Source of the DNA: Prosthecochloris sp.
Lineage (GTDB): Bacteria > Bacteroidota > Chlorobiia > Chlorobiales > Chlorobiaceae
Direction: 5' to 3'
Assembly: GCA_015482705.2 (NCBI GenBank)
Contig: JADMLA020000042.1
Location: forward strand, 1-27,324
DNA length: 27,324 nucleotides
The position numbers were made by a program, and so were the translations under genes. Shown here piece by piece: positions 1 to 7,602 of the stretch. How positions within the stretch are numbered: position 1 is the first letter of the stretch; the number at the start of each line of letters is the position of its first letter. The notes beneath the pieces were generated by a model. The model saw only the letters and a list, made by a program, of their open reading frames with translations, was not told where the DNA came from and made no database searches.

Positions 1-218
1 TGGAGGAAATACCGGCAACACGCAAGGTGATAATCGCTTGCAGGAGGGGTAATCGCAGCCTGTTCGCTGCGCGCCTTCTCGTCAACCATGGACACCGCAA
101 GGTTTTCAATCTGGAGCACGGGATCATTCGGTGGAAAAAAGATGGTTTACCGGTTACAAGCAGGCCGAAACAAAGTCTTCTGAAAAAGCTGTTACACTTG
201 TTCAGAAAACGGCCCTAG
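1..218 (+). CDS. Rhodanese-like domain protein, C-terminal part (cut by window edge)
   Basis: The open frame enters from the window edge (first full codon at base 3) and ends at 218, so only about 71 codons are visible. It shows the second half of a rhodanese domain: the active-site loop ACRRGNRS, with the catalytic cysteine, followed by a helix (AARLLVNHG) and the closing strand and turn NLEHGIIRWKKDGLPV. These match the family pattern CRxGxRS...NLxGGIxxWxxxGLPV. The tail after the domain is short and basic (SLLKKLLHLFRKRP). Rhodanese domains move sulfane sulfur between a donor thiol and an acceptor, a common activity in sulfur-oxidising bacteria. A GTG at 27 could be read as a start but lies inside the domain just before the active site, so it is not the real one. 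Whether other domains lie upstream cannot be seen. Confidence 0.85.
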   Translation, partial: EEIPATRKVIIACRRGNRSLFAARLLVNHGHRKVFNLEHGIIRWKKDGLPVTSRPKQSLLKKLLHLFRKRP

Positions 219-626
219 CTCTGAATAAACACTCTACAGACCTTTTCTCTTAGTAGATTTCCAATCCCACATCTTCACTTCATCCCTGTTTTTTTGAAGA
301 CAACTGGCTGAAAATGCAGTCACGCAATCGTACCGGCCTGCAAAGAGAAATAAAATCGATATCTATACTTTTTTATTTCTCACTCGCGCACTATACTCAA
401 AAGATGCGTCACCGCATACACCCTGTATTGAAAAACAACCCCTCGTCACTCAGCAGGAATAGGGGAACAATCACCATAACCTTTTCACAGTCAAGCACAT
501 ACCTCATACCAATGATGAGGCCAATAAAAATATGTTTACCAATAAAACCGTTACCATCGGCCGGACAACGAACCGAAGTATACATCTTGCAACCAGGAAG
601 TATACCTGACGCTTGTCGCTAAAAGC
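219..626. other. Intergenic region, 408 bp, upstream of the sensor kinase gene
   Basis: I see no convincing gene, RNA or repeat here. A 102-codon open frame (314-622) has no ribosome binding site, a composition rich in S, T, P and R, and no recognisable motif; I take it as chance. The region is AT-rich, with runs such as ttttttattt near 370, and probably carries the promoter of the downstream operon. No clear -35/-10 pair could be assigned. Confidence 0.5.
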
Positions 627-2768
627 ATGCAGAAAAATGCATTGTACAATAAGTTAGCCTCAAAGACCCTATTAGCTTTCGAGCGCAACGTGCACGATCT
701 CCAGATCATCGGGGTGCTCTCTTTGGTTGGCAATCCTCTCTTTTATTATATCTGGTCGCACCTTCTACCCCAACCATATGAAAATTTGATCTTCCGCCTG
801 ATCAACGCAGCTATAGGCATTCCATTCTTTTTCTACAACAACTTCTCCGAAAAAGTCAAAAAATTTTTCCCGGTCTTCTTTTTCATCGTGATAACGTTTC
901 TTCTGCCCTTTTTTTTCAGCTTCATGCTGCATAAAAATGAGTGGAACACCACGTGGTTCATCTCGACACTCATTGCCCTCGCACTACTGATTATCATTAT
1001 TGAAGACTGGAGCTGGATACTCTTCCTGTCGATCACCGGATACAGTCTGGCATTTCTTACGGTCTGGCTCCTCGATGGACAGATCCAATTCACCTATTTT
1101 CAGTGGCTGTACGTTCCAACCTTTTTTTTTCTGCTTCTTGTAGGGGTTATCACGAGCCACAGAAAACAAACAGCGAACCAAACAAAAATATCCTTGCTTC
1201 AAAGTCTGAGTGGAAGCATAGCCCATGAAATGAGAAATCCTCTGCATTCCATTGCCAACGCAATAGGTTCGGTTAAGTCCATTCTTCCGGAAAAACCCGG
1301 AAAAATCGAAAATGAAAAGTATGACCAGCACTATGAACTCAGCAGATCCGGCCTGATAAGCCTGCATAATATCATCGAAGAAAGTTCGAAAACCCTCATC
1401 AGAGCGAACAAGATCATTGACTCAATCCTGAACAACCTGCAGGGACTGCCCGTTGACCGAAACACATTCAGGCAGGTCAACGCTGTAAGCAGCATTCATG
1501 ACGCTATCGGTGATTATAGTTATGAGAACCCTGATGACCGTAACCTTATACAAGTTCTTGGAGAAAAAGATTTTGATTTCTTCGGTGACAAAGACCTTCT
1601 TGTCTATGTTCTCTTCAACCTCATTAAAAATGCTCTATACTTCAAGGCTAAACAAGGGTTTATCATTGAAATCTCCACGCAAACCGGTTCAAACGGCAAC
1701 ACCATCAAAGTGCGCGACACGGGGCCCGGTATTCCGGCATCGAAGCTTGAGCGAGTTTTTGACGATTTCTACAGTTACGGTAAAAAAGAAGGCATCGGTT
1801 TAGGACTGGCTTTTTGCAAGCGGGTATTGATTTCATTCGGAGGCAACATTACCTGCGAATCAAAAAAAAGCGAATGGACGGAATTCACCCTTCATTTTCC
1901 CCTGTATCACTCCAAAGAGGCTGAGAACCTCAAAAAAGAGGTTCTTCAAGACAAAAACATTCTGATTGTGGACAACAATTCGAATAACCGCCGTATAGCA
2001 GACAAATATCTCAGCGAATGGCATTGCAACACCAGACATGCACAAAACGGAACGCAGGCACTCTCCATGCTTTTACGGCAGCATTTCGACCTGATACTTG
2101 TGAATTTAGAAATGCCCTTCTCACCAGGAGATGAGGTGGCAAGGCAAATACGCCGAAAGAAACACAACCCTCAGTTTCCAGCCACGAATTACAAGGAAAT
2201 CCCGATCATCGGGCTTTCCAATCACTCCGAATACCAAACGAAACAGAGGCTTCTTGGCTCAGAAATGAACGAGCTTATCCCTAGGCCTCCCCGGAGAAAA
2301 CATATCCACTTTCTTTTCGAAAAGTATTTTTTTTCAGAAACAGAGCCGTTCATCTGCAACCATGATATCTTTCTCGACAATGTAGACATACTCATTGTCG
2401 ACGATAACCACACCAGCCGAAAATTCATAAGCTTTATTCTTGAACATATGGGAGCTTGTGTCATGCAAGCCGAAAACGGGGAAGAGGCGCTCGAGCATCT
2501 GGAAAAAAACGACTATGAGCTCATTTTCATGGATATGGAAATGCCTGTATTGAACGGTGTCAACACCACGAAAATAATCAGGGAAGGCAAACGTTTCAAG
2601 AGATTTGACAAGTACAGGGAAATCCCGATTATTGCACTTACCGGGAACACCGATGATGCGAACATAGCCCTTGCAAAACAAAGCGGCATGAACGACCATC
2701 TCGGAAAACCTTTTGGAAAGGAAGATCTTGCCAGAGTTCTCTCGACATGGCTACAGCCACAATTGTGA
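627..2768 (+). CDS. CqsS-like hybrid sensor histidine kinase (alpha-hydroxyketone autoinducer sensor family)
   Basis: This 713-residue membrane kinase resembles Vibrio CqsS, the receptor for the autoinducer CAI-1, over its whole length as I recall that sequence. About six hydrophobic segments (roughly residues 27-43, 54-70, 81-101, 110-125, 130-148, 160-176) include PQPYENL near residue 48, a CqsS hallmark. The kinase core follows: phospho-acceptor His200 in IAHEMRNPL, an N-box LFNLIKNALYF, and RDTGPGIP with GIGLGLAFCKRV for ATP binding. Two receiver domains end the protein. The first (about 442-575) is degenerate: the phospho-acceptor Asp is Asn493 (LVNLEMP). The second (about 587-710) is intact, with the acidic pair in LIVDDN, Asp636 (MDMEMP) and Lys694. 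The ATG lacks a good ribosome binding site, and the frame is open back to a stop at 543. It is the first gene of a probable five-gene operon. The ligand is inferred. Confidence 0.88.
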   Translation: MQKNALYNKLASKTLLAFERNVHDLQIIGVLSLVGNPLFYYIWSHLLPQPYENLIFRLINAAIGIPFFFYNNFSEKVKKFFPVFFFIVITFLLPFFFSFMLHKNEWNTTWFISTLIALALLIIIIEDWSWILFLSITGYSLAFLTVWLLDGQIQFTYFQWLYVPTFFFLLLVGVITSHRKQTANQTKISLLQSLSGSIAHEMRNPLHSIANAIGSVKSILPEKPGKIENEKYDQHYELSRSGLISLHNIIEESSKTLIRANKIIDSILNNLQGLPVDRNTFRQVNAVSSIHDAIGDYSYENPDDRNLIQVLGEKDFDFFGDKDLLVYVLFNLIKNALYFKAKQGFIIEISTQTGSNGNTIKVRDTGPGIPASKLERVFDDFYSYGKKEGIGLGLAFCKRVLISFGGNITCESKKSEWTEFTLHFPLYHSKEAENLKKEVLQDKNILIVDNNSNNRRIADKYLSEWHCNTRHAQNGTQALSMLLRQHFDLILVNLEMPFSPGDEVARQIRRKKHNPQFPATNYKEIPIIGLSNHSEYQTKQRLLGSEMNELIPRPPRRKHIHFLFEKYFFSETEPFICNHDIFLDNVDILIVDDNHTSRKFISFILEHMGACVMQAENGEEALEHLEKNDYELIFMDMEMPVLNGVNTTKIIREGKRFKRFDKYREIPIIALTGNTDDANIALAKQSGMNDHLGKPFGKEDLARVLSTWLQPQL

Positions 2769-2778
2769 TAATAAACCC

Positions 2779-3492
2779 ATGCCCCGACCAGTTCTTATCA
2801 TTCAACATGTACCTCACGAAGGTCCCGGCCTGCTTTCAGGCTTGATTGAAGAATATTCCATCCCTTCTCTCATCGTTGATCTTTCCAGAAGTGAACCGTA
2901 TCCCGATCCCCGTGACTACTCGGCCGTGATAACCCTCGGTGGCCCACAGAGCGCGAACGACCTGACCGAAGTCATGCTCGATGAACTGAGCACTACCGAC
3001 ATCATTCTCCAGGAGAACATCCCCTACCTCGGCATCTGCCTCGGAATGCAAACACTCGTAAAAGCCGCCAAAGGCACGGTAACAAAGTGCTCGGCCAAAG
3101 AAACTGGTTTTTTTGGACCCGATGGAACCCCATTCACAGTCGACCTTACGTTACAAGGTATCGAGGATCCTCTTTTCGATGATCTTGGCAAGAGACTTCG
3201 CGTTTTCCAGTTACACGGTGAAACAGTCACTCTTCACGACGGAATATCGCTTCTCGCAACCGGTGAATTCTGCAAAAATCAGATCGTCAAAGTATCCAAC
3301 CGCGCCTACGGCATTCAATCACATTTCGAATTGACCCCGCAACTCCTGCTTTCATGGTTGTCGATCGACAACGATCTGCGATCCATGGATCATGCGCAAC
3401 TGATGGAAACCTTTCATGATATCCACGTAGATTATAAACACACAGGTACTACGATTTTGAAAAACTTTTTGCACGTTGCGGAGATTATCTGA
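2779..3492 (+). CDS. Class I glutamine amidotransferase (stand-alone GATase domain)
   Basis: A 237-residue protein made of a single class I glutaminase domain, which releases ammonia from glutamine. The catalytic triad is visible: Cys87 in YLGICLGMQ, His182 and Glu184 in IQSHFELTPQ. An oxyanion-type glycine motif (TLGGPQSA) lies upstream. It resembles the glutaminase part of GMP synthase, but no synthetase domain follows, so its acceptor is unknown; family members of this size are usually annotated only as GMP synthase-like amidotransferases. I chose the ATG at 2779, 10 bp after the kinase stop; the open frame extends upstream to 2713 but only inside the kinase gene. It ends 15 bp before the photolyase start, so it is probably co-transcribed with both neighbours. 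Confidence 0.85.
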   Translation: MPRPVLIIQHVPHEGPGLLSGLIEEYSIPSLIVDLSRSEPYPDPRDYSAVITLGGPQSANDLTEVMLDELSTTDIILQENIPYLGICLGMQTLVKAAKGTVTKCSAKETGFFGPDGTPFTVDLTLQGIEDPLFDDLGKRLRVFQLHGETVTLHDGISLLATGEFCKNQIVKVSNRAYGIQSHFELTPQLLLSWLSIDNDLRSMDHAQLMETFHDIHVDYKHTGTTILKNFLHVAEII

Positions 3493-3507
3493 ACTAAAAC
3501 CGCAACC

Positions 3508-4863
3508 ATGATTCATCCAGAACGAATCCGCTGCCTGAATTCCAAGCAGCGTCTCGACGGCCCGGTTATCTACTGGATGTCGAGGGATCAACGAGTACGT
3601 CATAACTGGGCGCTTCTGTTTGCCGAACAGTTGTCATTGGACAGCAACCAGCCGTTAATCGTCCTGTTCAACCTCGTCACCTCTTATCCGCAAGCTGCGT
3701 TACGGCATTACGATTTCATGTTGAAAAACATGATGCAGGTGGAAAAAAAGCTCCAAACTCTCAACATACCTTTCTTTGTCAGAGCAGGCAATCCTGAATC
3801 AGAGCTTCCGTCTTTCGCCGCAGAACATAAAGCCGGTGCTGTTGTCGCTGATTTTTCTCCTCTGAAAACCTCCCTCGTATGGAAAAAAAAGGTCTTCGGA
3901 CAGCTTTCCATACCTGTTTATGAAGTCGATGCCCACAACATCGTTCCCTGCTGGACGGCTTCACGCAAACTCGAATTTTCAGCCCGAACGATCCGTCCGA
4001 AAATCAATGGACGGCTCGAAACCTTTCTCACCGTCTTCCCTGAGCTCCAACGTCAGCAATCCGACAACACAACGCTCCCTTATCCTGTCAACTGGGAAAA
4101 GCTATACGAAAAACTCCATATAAACAGGGCTGTGAAACCCGTTTCATGGATCGACCCTGGCGAAGATGCCGCACAAAAAGTTCTTGAAGACTTTATCGAA
4201 CACCGGCTGAACGACTATGCAGAAAAAAGAAACGATCCGAATGCACATGCCGTTTCAGACTTGTCCCCCTATCTGCATTTTGGTCAGATAAGCGCACAGC
4301 ATATAGCGCTCGAGATACAAAAAAGCCGAGCCCGAAAGGAATCCAAGGACGTTTTCCTGGAGGAACTCGTCATCAGACGTGAACTTGCCGATAACTATTG
4401 CTATTACAACGAGCATTACGACTCTCTTTCCGGTATACATCCCTGGGCAAAAGAAACTCTGAACCAACACCGTACCGACAAAAGGGATTACCTCTACACT
4501 CTCGATGAATTCGAACGGGCCTCGACACATGACCCGCTCTGGAATGCCGCCCAGAAAGAACTCGGAAAAAAAGGAAAAATGCACGGCTATCTGCGAATGT
4601 ACTGGGCAAAAAAAATTCTGGAATGGACACCCGATCCCGAAACAGCATTCGAGACGGCGATTTACCTGAACGACACATACTCACTCGATGGAAGAGACCC
4701 AAACGGCTTTACCGGCGTTGCGTGGTCAATCGGTGGCGTTCATGACCGGCCGTGGTTCGAACGTCCCGTTTTTGGCAAAATAAGGTATATGAACTATAAT
4801 GGATGCGTGCGTAAGTTTAACGTTGCTCAATACATAAACTCACAGGGCATTTTCAGCACCTGA
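3508..4863 (+). CDS. phrB: Class II deoxyribodipyrimidine (CPD) photolyase
   Basis: A 451-residue flavoprotein that repairs cyclobutane pyrimidine dimers in DNA with light energy. The N-terminal domain opens with RIRCLNSK and PVIYWMSRDQRVRHNWAL, typical of class II photolyases rather than the class I E. coli type. The C-terminal FAD-binding half contains SDLSPYLHFGQISAQ, the LRMYWAKKILEW segment and the family signature DGRDPNGFTGVAWSIGG, followed by HDRPWFERPVFGKIRYM. Length is normal for the class. The ATG at 3508 lies 15 bp after the amidotransferase stop, and the next gene starts 20 bp after this one ends. A light-dependent DNA repair enzyme suits a phototroph; its place in an operon with a sensor kinase is less expected. 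The gene symbol is a general one for photolyases. Confidence 0.93.
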   Translation: MIHPERIRCLNSKQRLDGPVIYWMSRDQRVRHNWALLFAEQLSLDSNQPLIVLFNLVTSYPQAALRHYDFMLKNMMQVEKKLQTLNIPFFVRAGNPESELPSFAAEHKAGAVVADFSPLKTSLVWKKKVFGQLSIPVYEVDAHNIVPCWTASRKLEFSARTIRPKINGRLETFLTVFPELQRQQSDNTTLPYPVNWEKLYEKLHINRAVKPVSWIDPGEDAAQKVLEDFIEHRLNDYAEKRNDPNAHAVSDLSPYLHFGQISAQHIALEIQKSRARKESKDVFLEELVIRRELADNYCYYNEHYDSLSGIHPWAKETLNQHRTDKRDYLYTLDEFERASTHDPLWNAAQKELGKKGKMHGYLRMYWAKKILEWTPDPETAFETAIYLNDTYSLDGRDPNGFTGVAWSIGGVHDRPWFERPVFGKIRYMNYNGCVRKFNVAQYINSQGIFST

Positions 4864-4883
4864 CCTCTATATCCGAAAGCCGT

Positions 4884-6044
4884 ATGGAAAATGTCGTTTT
4901 TCTTGAAATAGCACTGGTAGTGATCGTATCGACGATACTCGGTTGGCTCTCTCTGCTCACACGTCAGCCGATCATTATCTCATATATCGTTGCCGGAGTT
5001 CTGCTCGGTCCCTGGGGTCTCAAACTTGTCACCAAAATCGAGTTTATCAACGAGGCGTCCAACATAGGCATAACGCTTCTGCTTTTCCTCGCCGGCCTTT
5101 CGCTCCACCCGAGGAGACTGCTCGAGCTTTTCAGCAAAACGTTTCCGCTGACGTTATTGACAAGCGGTATTTTTGCACTGGTTACAGGCGGTATCTTTTA
5201 TACGTTCGGAGCCTCGATCCTGGAATCGGTCATTACTGGCGTCGCGATGATGTTTTCCAGTACCATCCTGGTCGTCAAGCTTATGCCGACCATCACCCTT
5301 CACCAGAAACATATGGGGGCGGTTGCGATAGCGGTATTGATCATGCAGGATATTTTCGCCGTCCTCGCAATAGCGTTCATCAATGGAGGAAGCAGCTCTT
5401 CGGTAGTCGGATGGATTACCAGCATTCTGATCGGCGTTCTTCTGACCGTTGTGGCGATTCTAGCAGAACGCTACATCATCAGAAAAATCATAATGCAGGT
5501 CCAGCGCTATAATGAACTGCTCAATATGGTCGCTCTCGCCTGGTGCTTCAGCCTTGCCTTGCTCTCCGAATATATAGGTATGAGCCACGAAATCGGCGCA
5601 TTCATTGCCGGTGTCGCTCTGGCAAGCGGGCCTCTTTCAAATTATCTTGCCGAAAACCTGAAATTCTTCAGGGACTTTTTTCTGGTACTTTTCTTTTTCA
5701 CACTCGGTGCGAAAATGGACTTTGCACTCATGCAGACCATCGTTTGGCCGACAGTACTGCTTTCAGCAGTTCTGCTGGTTCTCAAACCCCTGGTATACAG
5801 AGTGGCTTTCAAACTCACGAATGAAACACCCAAATTCAGCAGAGAAATGGGATTCCGGCTCGGCCAAAACAGCGAGTTTTCCCTGATCATCGCCGTTCTT
5901 GCCGCCGAAAAAGGGTTGATAAGCGCAGCGGATTCACAGCTCATACAACTTGTCGCGATCGTGACCATGACGGCATCGTCCTACCTCCTGGTATTCCTTT
6001 TTCCAACTCCTCTGGGTACGAGTAAACCATTGAAAATCGACTAA
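4884..6044 (+). CDS. Cation:proton antiporter, KefB/CPA2-type membrane domain
   Basis: A 386-residue protein made almost entirely of hydrophobic helices, about 12 in number. It starts with VVFLEIALVVIVSTILGWLSL and the family motif PIIISYIVAGVLLGPWGL, and contains the conserved helix with SHEIGAFIAGVALAS and a late FRLGQNSEFSLIIAVLA segment, as in KefB/KefC and related CPA2 exchangers. It would exchange a cation (Na+ or K+) for protons across the inner membrane. Unlike full KefB/KefC proteins, it stops right after the membrane domain: no cytoplasmic TrkA-N/RCK nucleotide-binding domain follows. Ion specificity cannot be read from the sequence. It lies between the photolyase (20 bp) and the next membrane protein (7 bp) in the same probable operon. 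Confidence 0.88.
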   Translation: MENVVFLEIALVVIVSTILGWLSLLTRQPIIISYIVAGVLLGPWGLKLVTKIEFINEASNIGITLLLFLAGLSLHPRRLLELFSKTFPLTLLTSGIFALVTGGIFYTFGASILESVITGVAMMFSSTILVVKLMPTITLHQKHMGAVAIAVLIMQDIFAVLAIAFINGGSSSSVVGWITSILIGVLLTVVAILAERYIIRKIIMQVQRYNELLNMVALAWCFSLALLSEYIGMSHEIGAFIAGVALASGPLSNYLAENLKFFRDFFLVLFFFTLGAKMDFALMQTIVWPTVLLSAVLLVLKPLVYRVAFKLTNETPKFSREMGFRLGQNSEFSLIIAVLAAEKGLISAADSQLIQLVAIVTMTASSYLLVFLFPTPLGTSKPLKID

Positions 6045-6051
6045 AAATTTG

Positions 6052-7572
6052 ATGAATAGCGCCAAAGCTTCGAAGTTGCAAGAACTACAATGGATCATAC
6101 CAGGACTGTTTTATGCCGTATATCATCAAAAGGAACCGCTCTATACAAAAAACCAGAACACGAAGTTCCTGCACGGTGCAGGCGATGCCGGATACGGTTT
6201 TCTCGAAAACGATTGGATGGCCGGTACACTCGACCCTCTTCCCTTTTTCACCGCACTCATAAGATCCCTCTACCTCTCCAACGCCATTGAAGTCACCTAC
6301 GTTTTCTTTGGTTTTCTTCTATTGATCTACTTCTACTCACTTGGCAAAATCGCACAAAACCTTTTTCCGGAATTGAGAAAAACAGCGCCAATGATCATTT
6401 ATCTTGGGTTGTTTTTCTTCATTCACAAGGCAAACCCTTCAGGACTTGCCGACCAGTACCTGCTCGGAAAATATTTTCAGCCCTGCGTATTCGGAGTGTT
6501 TCTTCTACTCTCCATTGAACGGTTTCTCAACAATCATGCAAAAACAGCATCGGTTCTTCTCGCACTTTCTGCAGCATTTCATCCGACATACCTTCCTACA
6601 GCCCTTATCGTACAAGCCAACTATTCAATCCTTACGTTGATAAAAGAGAAGCAGGGTCTGCAAAAAGCAATTGTCCCCTTCAGCCTTTTCGCACTGCTTT
6701 CAGCACCTCTCGTCATTCGCTACATCATTCTCTTTTCTCCAACAACAGAACCGTTGTACACGCAGGCAATGAACATCCTCGCAAATCAGAGGATACCGCA
6801 CCATACCGATATACGTCTCTGGTTGGAATCGGAATCTTTTCTACAACTGGGAGTCATGCTACTTTCGATACTTCTTATCAGAAAAAGCAGGCTTTTTCCA
6901 ATTATGAGCAGCCTCTATCTTGTTATAGTTGTTTCAGGCCTCTATCTGTATTTTTTTCCGAATGCGACACTGGCGTTTTCAACCCCCTGGCGAAGCTCAG
7001 TTTTTCTCGCTCCTCTTGCAATCGCCATTCTTGCCGGATGGCTCGGGCAAACATGCAGCCCCTTTTTCGAACATCATAAAAAAGCGCTACCTATCGTTAC
7101 CGTGATCATCGGTACGCTTGTGACATTACTTACAATCCGGCAAATACAAAAGCAGGTCAACGCATTTGAAAGGTACGATAATGGCAAAGAGATGAATGTC
7201 ATCGATTATGCCGCCCGCCACGCATCTTCGGAAGATCTCTATCTCGTTCCGCCTGAAAACAGTGCTTTCGACAAATTCCGGCTCGAAACCGGTATTCCGA
7301 TTCTCATCAACACGAAAACCCATCCTTACAAGGATACAGAAATTATTGAATGGGATACACGCTGTAAAAAAGCCCAGGCGTTTTATAGCTCTACTTTGCC
7401 CGAAAAACGAATTCAGACTTTAGCCGACCTCATTGAGACGTATCCGATCACCCATTGCATTATCAACTCAACAGCAGCTCTGCCAGCTGGTTTTCCTGGC
7501 AAACGAGTCTATCGGGACCCACATTATACTATTCTGAAACTATCAAGAGAGAAAACCGGGGAATCCGGCTAA
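6052..7572 (+). CDS. Polytopic membrane protein of unknown function (GT-C glycosyltransferase-like layout)
   Basis: I do not recognise this 506-residue protein with certainty. Roughly the first 370 residues hold many hydrophobic helices separated by short loops, and an early loop contains acidic residues (GAGDAGYGFLENDWMAGTLDP), a layout seen in GT-C type lipid-linked sugar transferases. The last ~130 residues are soluble, with LYLVPPENSAFDKFRLETGIP and EIIEWDTRC; this resembles a C-terminal domain found on other large bacterial membrane proteins (possibly DUF6798, from memory). I use the ATG at 6052; a TTG directly before it (6049) is also in frame. The gene starts 7 bp after the antiporter and ends the probable five-gene operon, converging on the radical SAM genes with 30 bp between stops. 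Confidence 0.7.
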   Translation: MNSAKASKLQELQWIIPGLFYAVYHQKEPLYTKNQNTKFLHGAGDAGYGFLENDWMAGTLDPLPFFTALIRSLYLSNAIEVTYVFFGFLLLIYFYSLGKIAQNLFPELRKTAPMIIYLGLFFFIHKANPSGLADQYLLGKYFQPCVFGVFLLLSIERFLNNHAKTASVLLALSAAFHPTYLPTALIVQANYSILTLIKEKQGLQKAIVPFSLFALLSAPLVIRYIILFSPTTEPLYTQAMNILANQRIPHHTDIRLWLESESFLQLGVMLLSILLIRKSRLFPIMSSLYLVIVVSGLYLYFFPNATLAFSTPWRSSVFLAPLAIAILAGWLGQTCSPFFEHHKKALPIVTVIIGTLVTLLTIRQIQKQVNAFERYDNGKEMNVIDYAARHASSEDLYLVPPENSAFDKFRLETGIPILINTKTHPYKDTEIIEWDTRCKKAQAFYSSTLPEKRIQTLADLIETYPITHCIINSTAALPAGFPGKRVYRDPHYTILKLSREKTGESG

Positions 7573-7602
7573 AAAACTTTTCACCTCCGCGCCTGAAACC
7601 GC

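Noticed and set aside
314..622. 102-codon open frame before the sensor kinase gene
   Set aside because: No ribosome binding site, low-complexity S/T/P/R composition and no motif; it lies in the expected promoter region.
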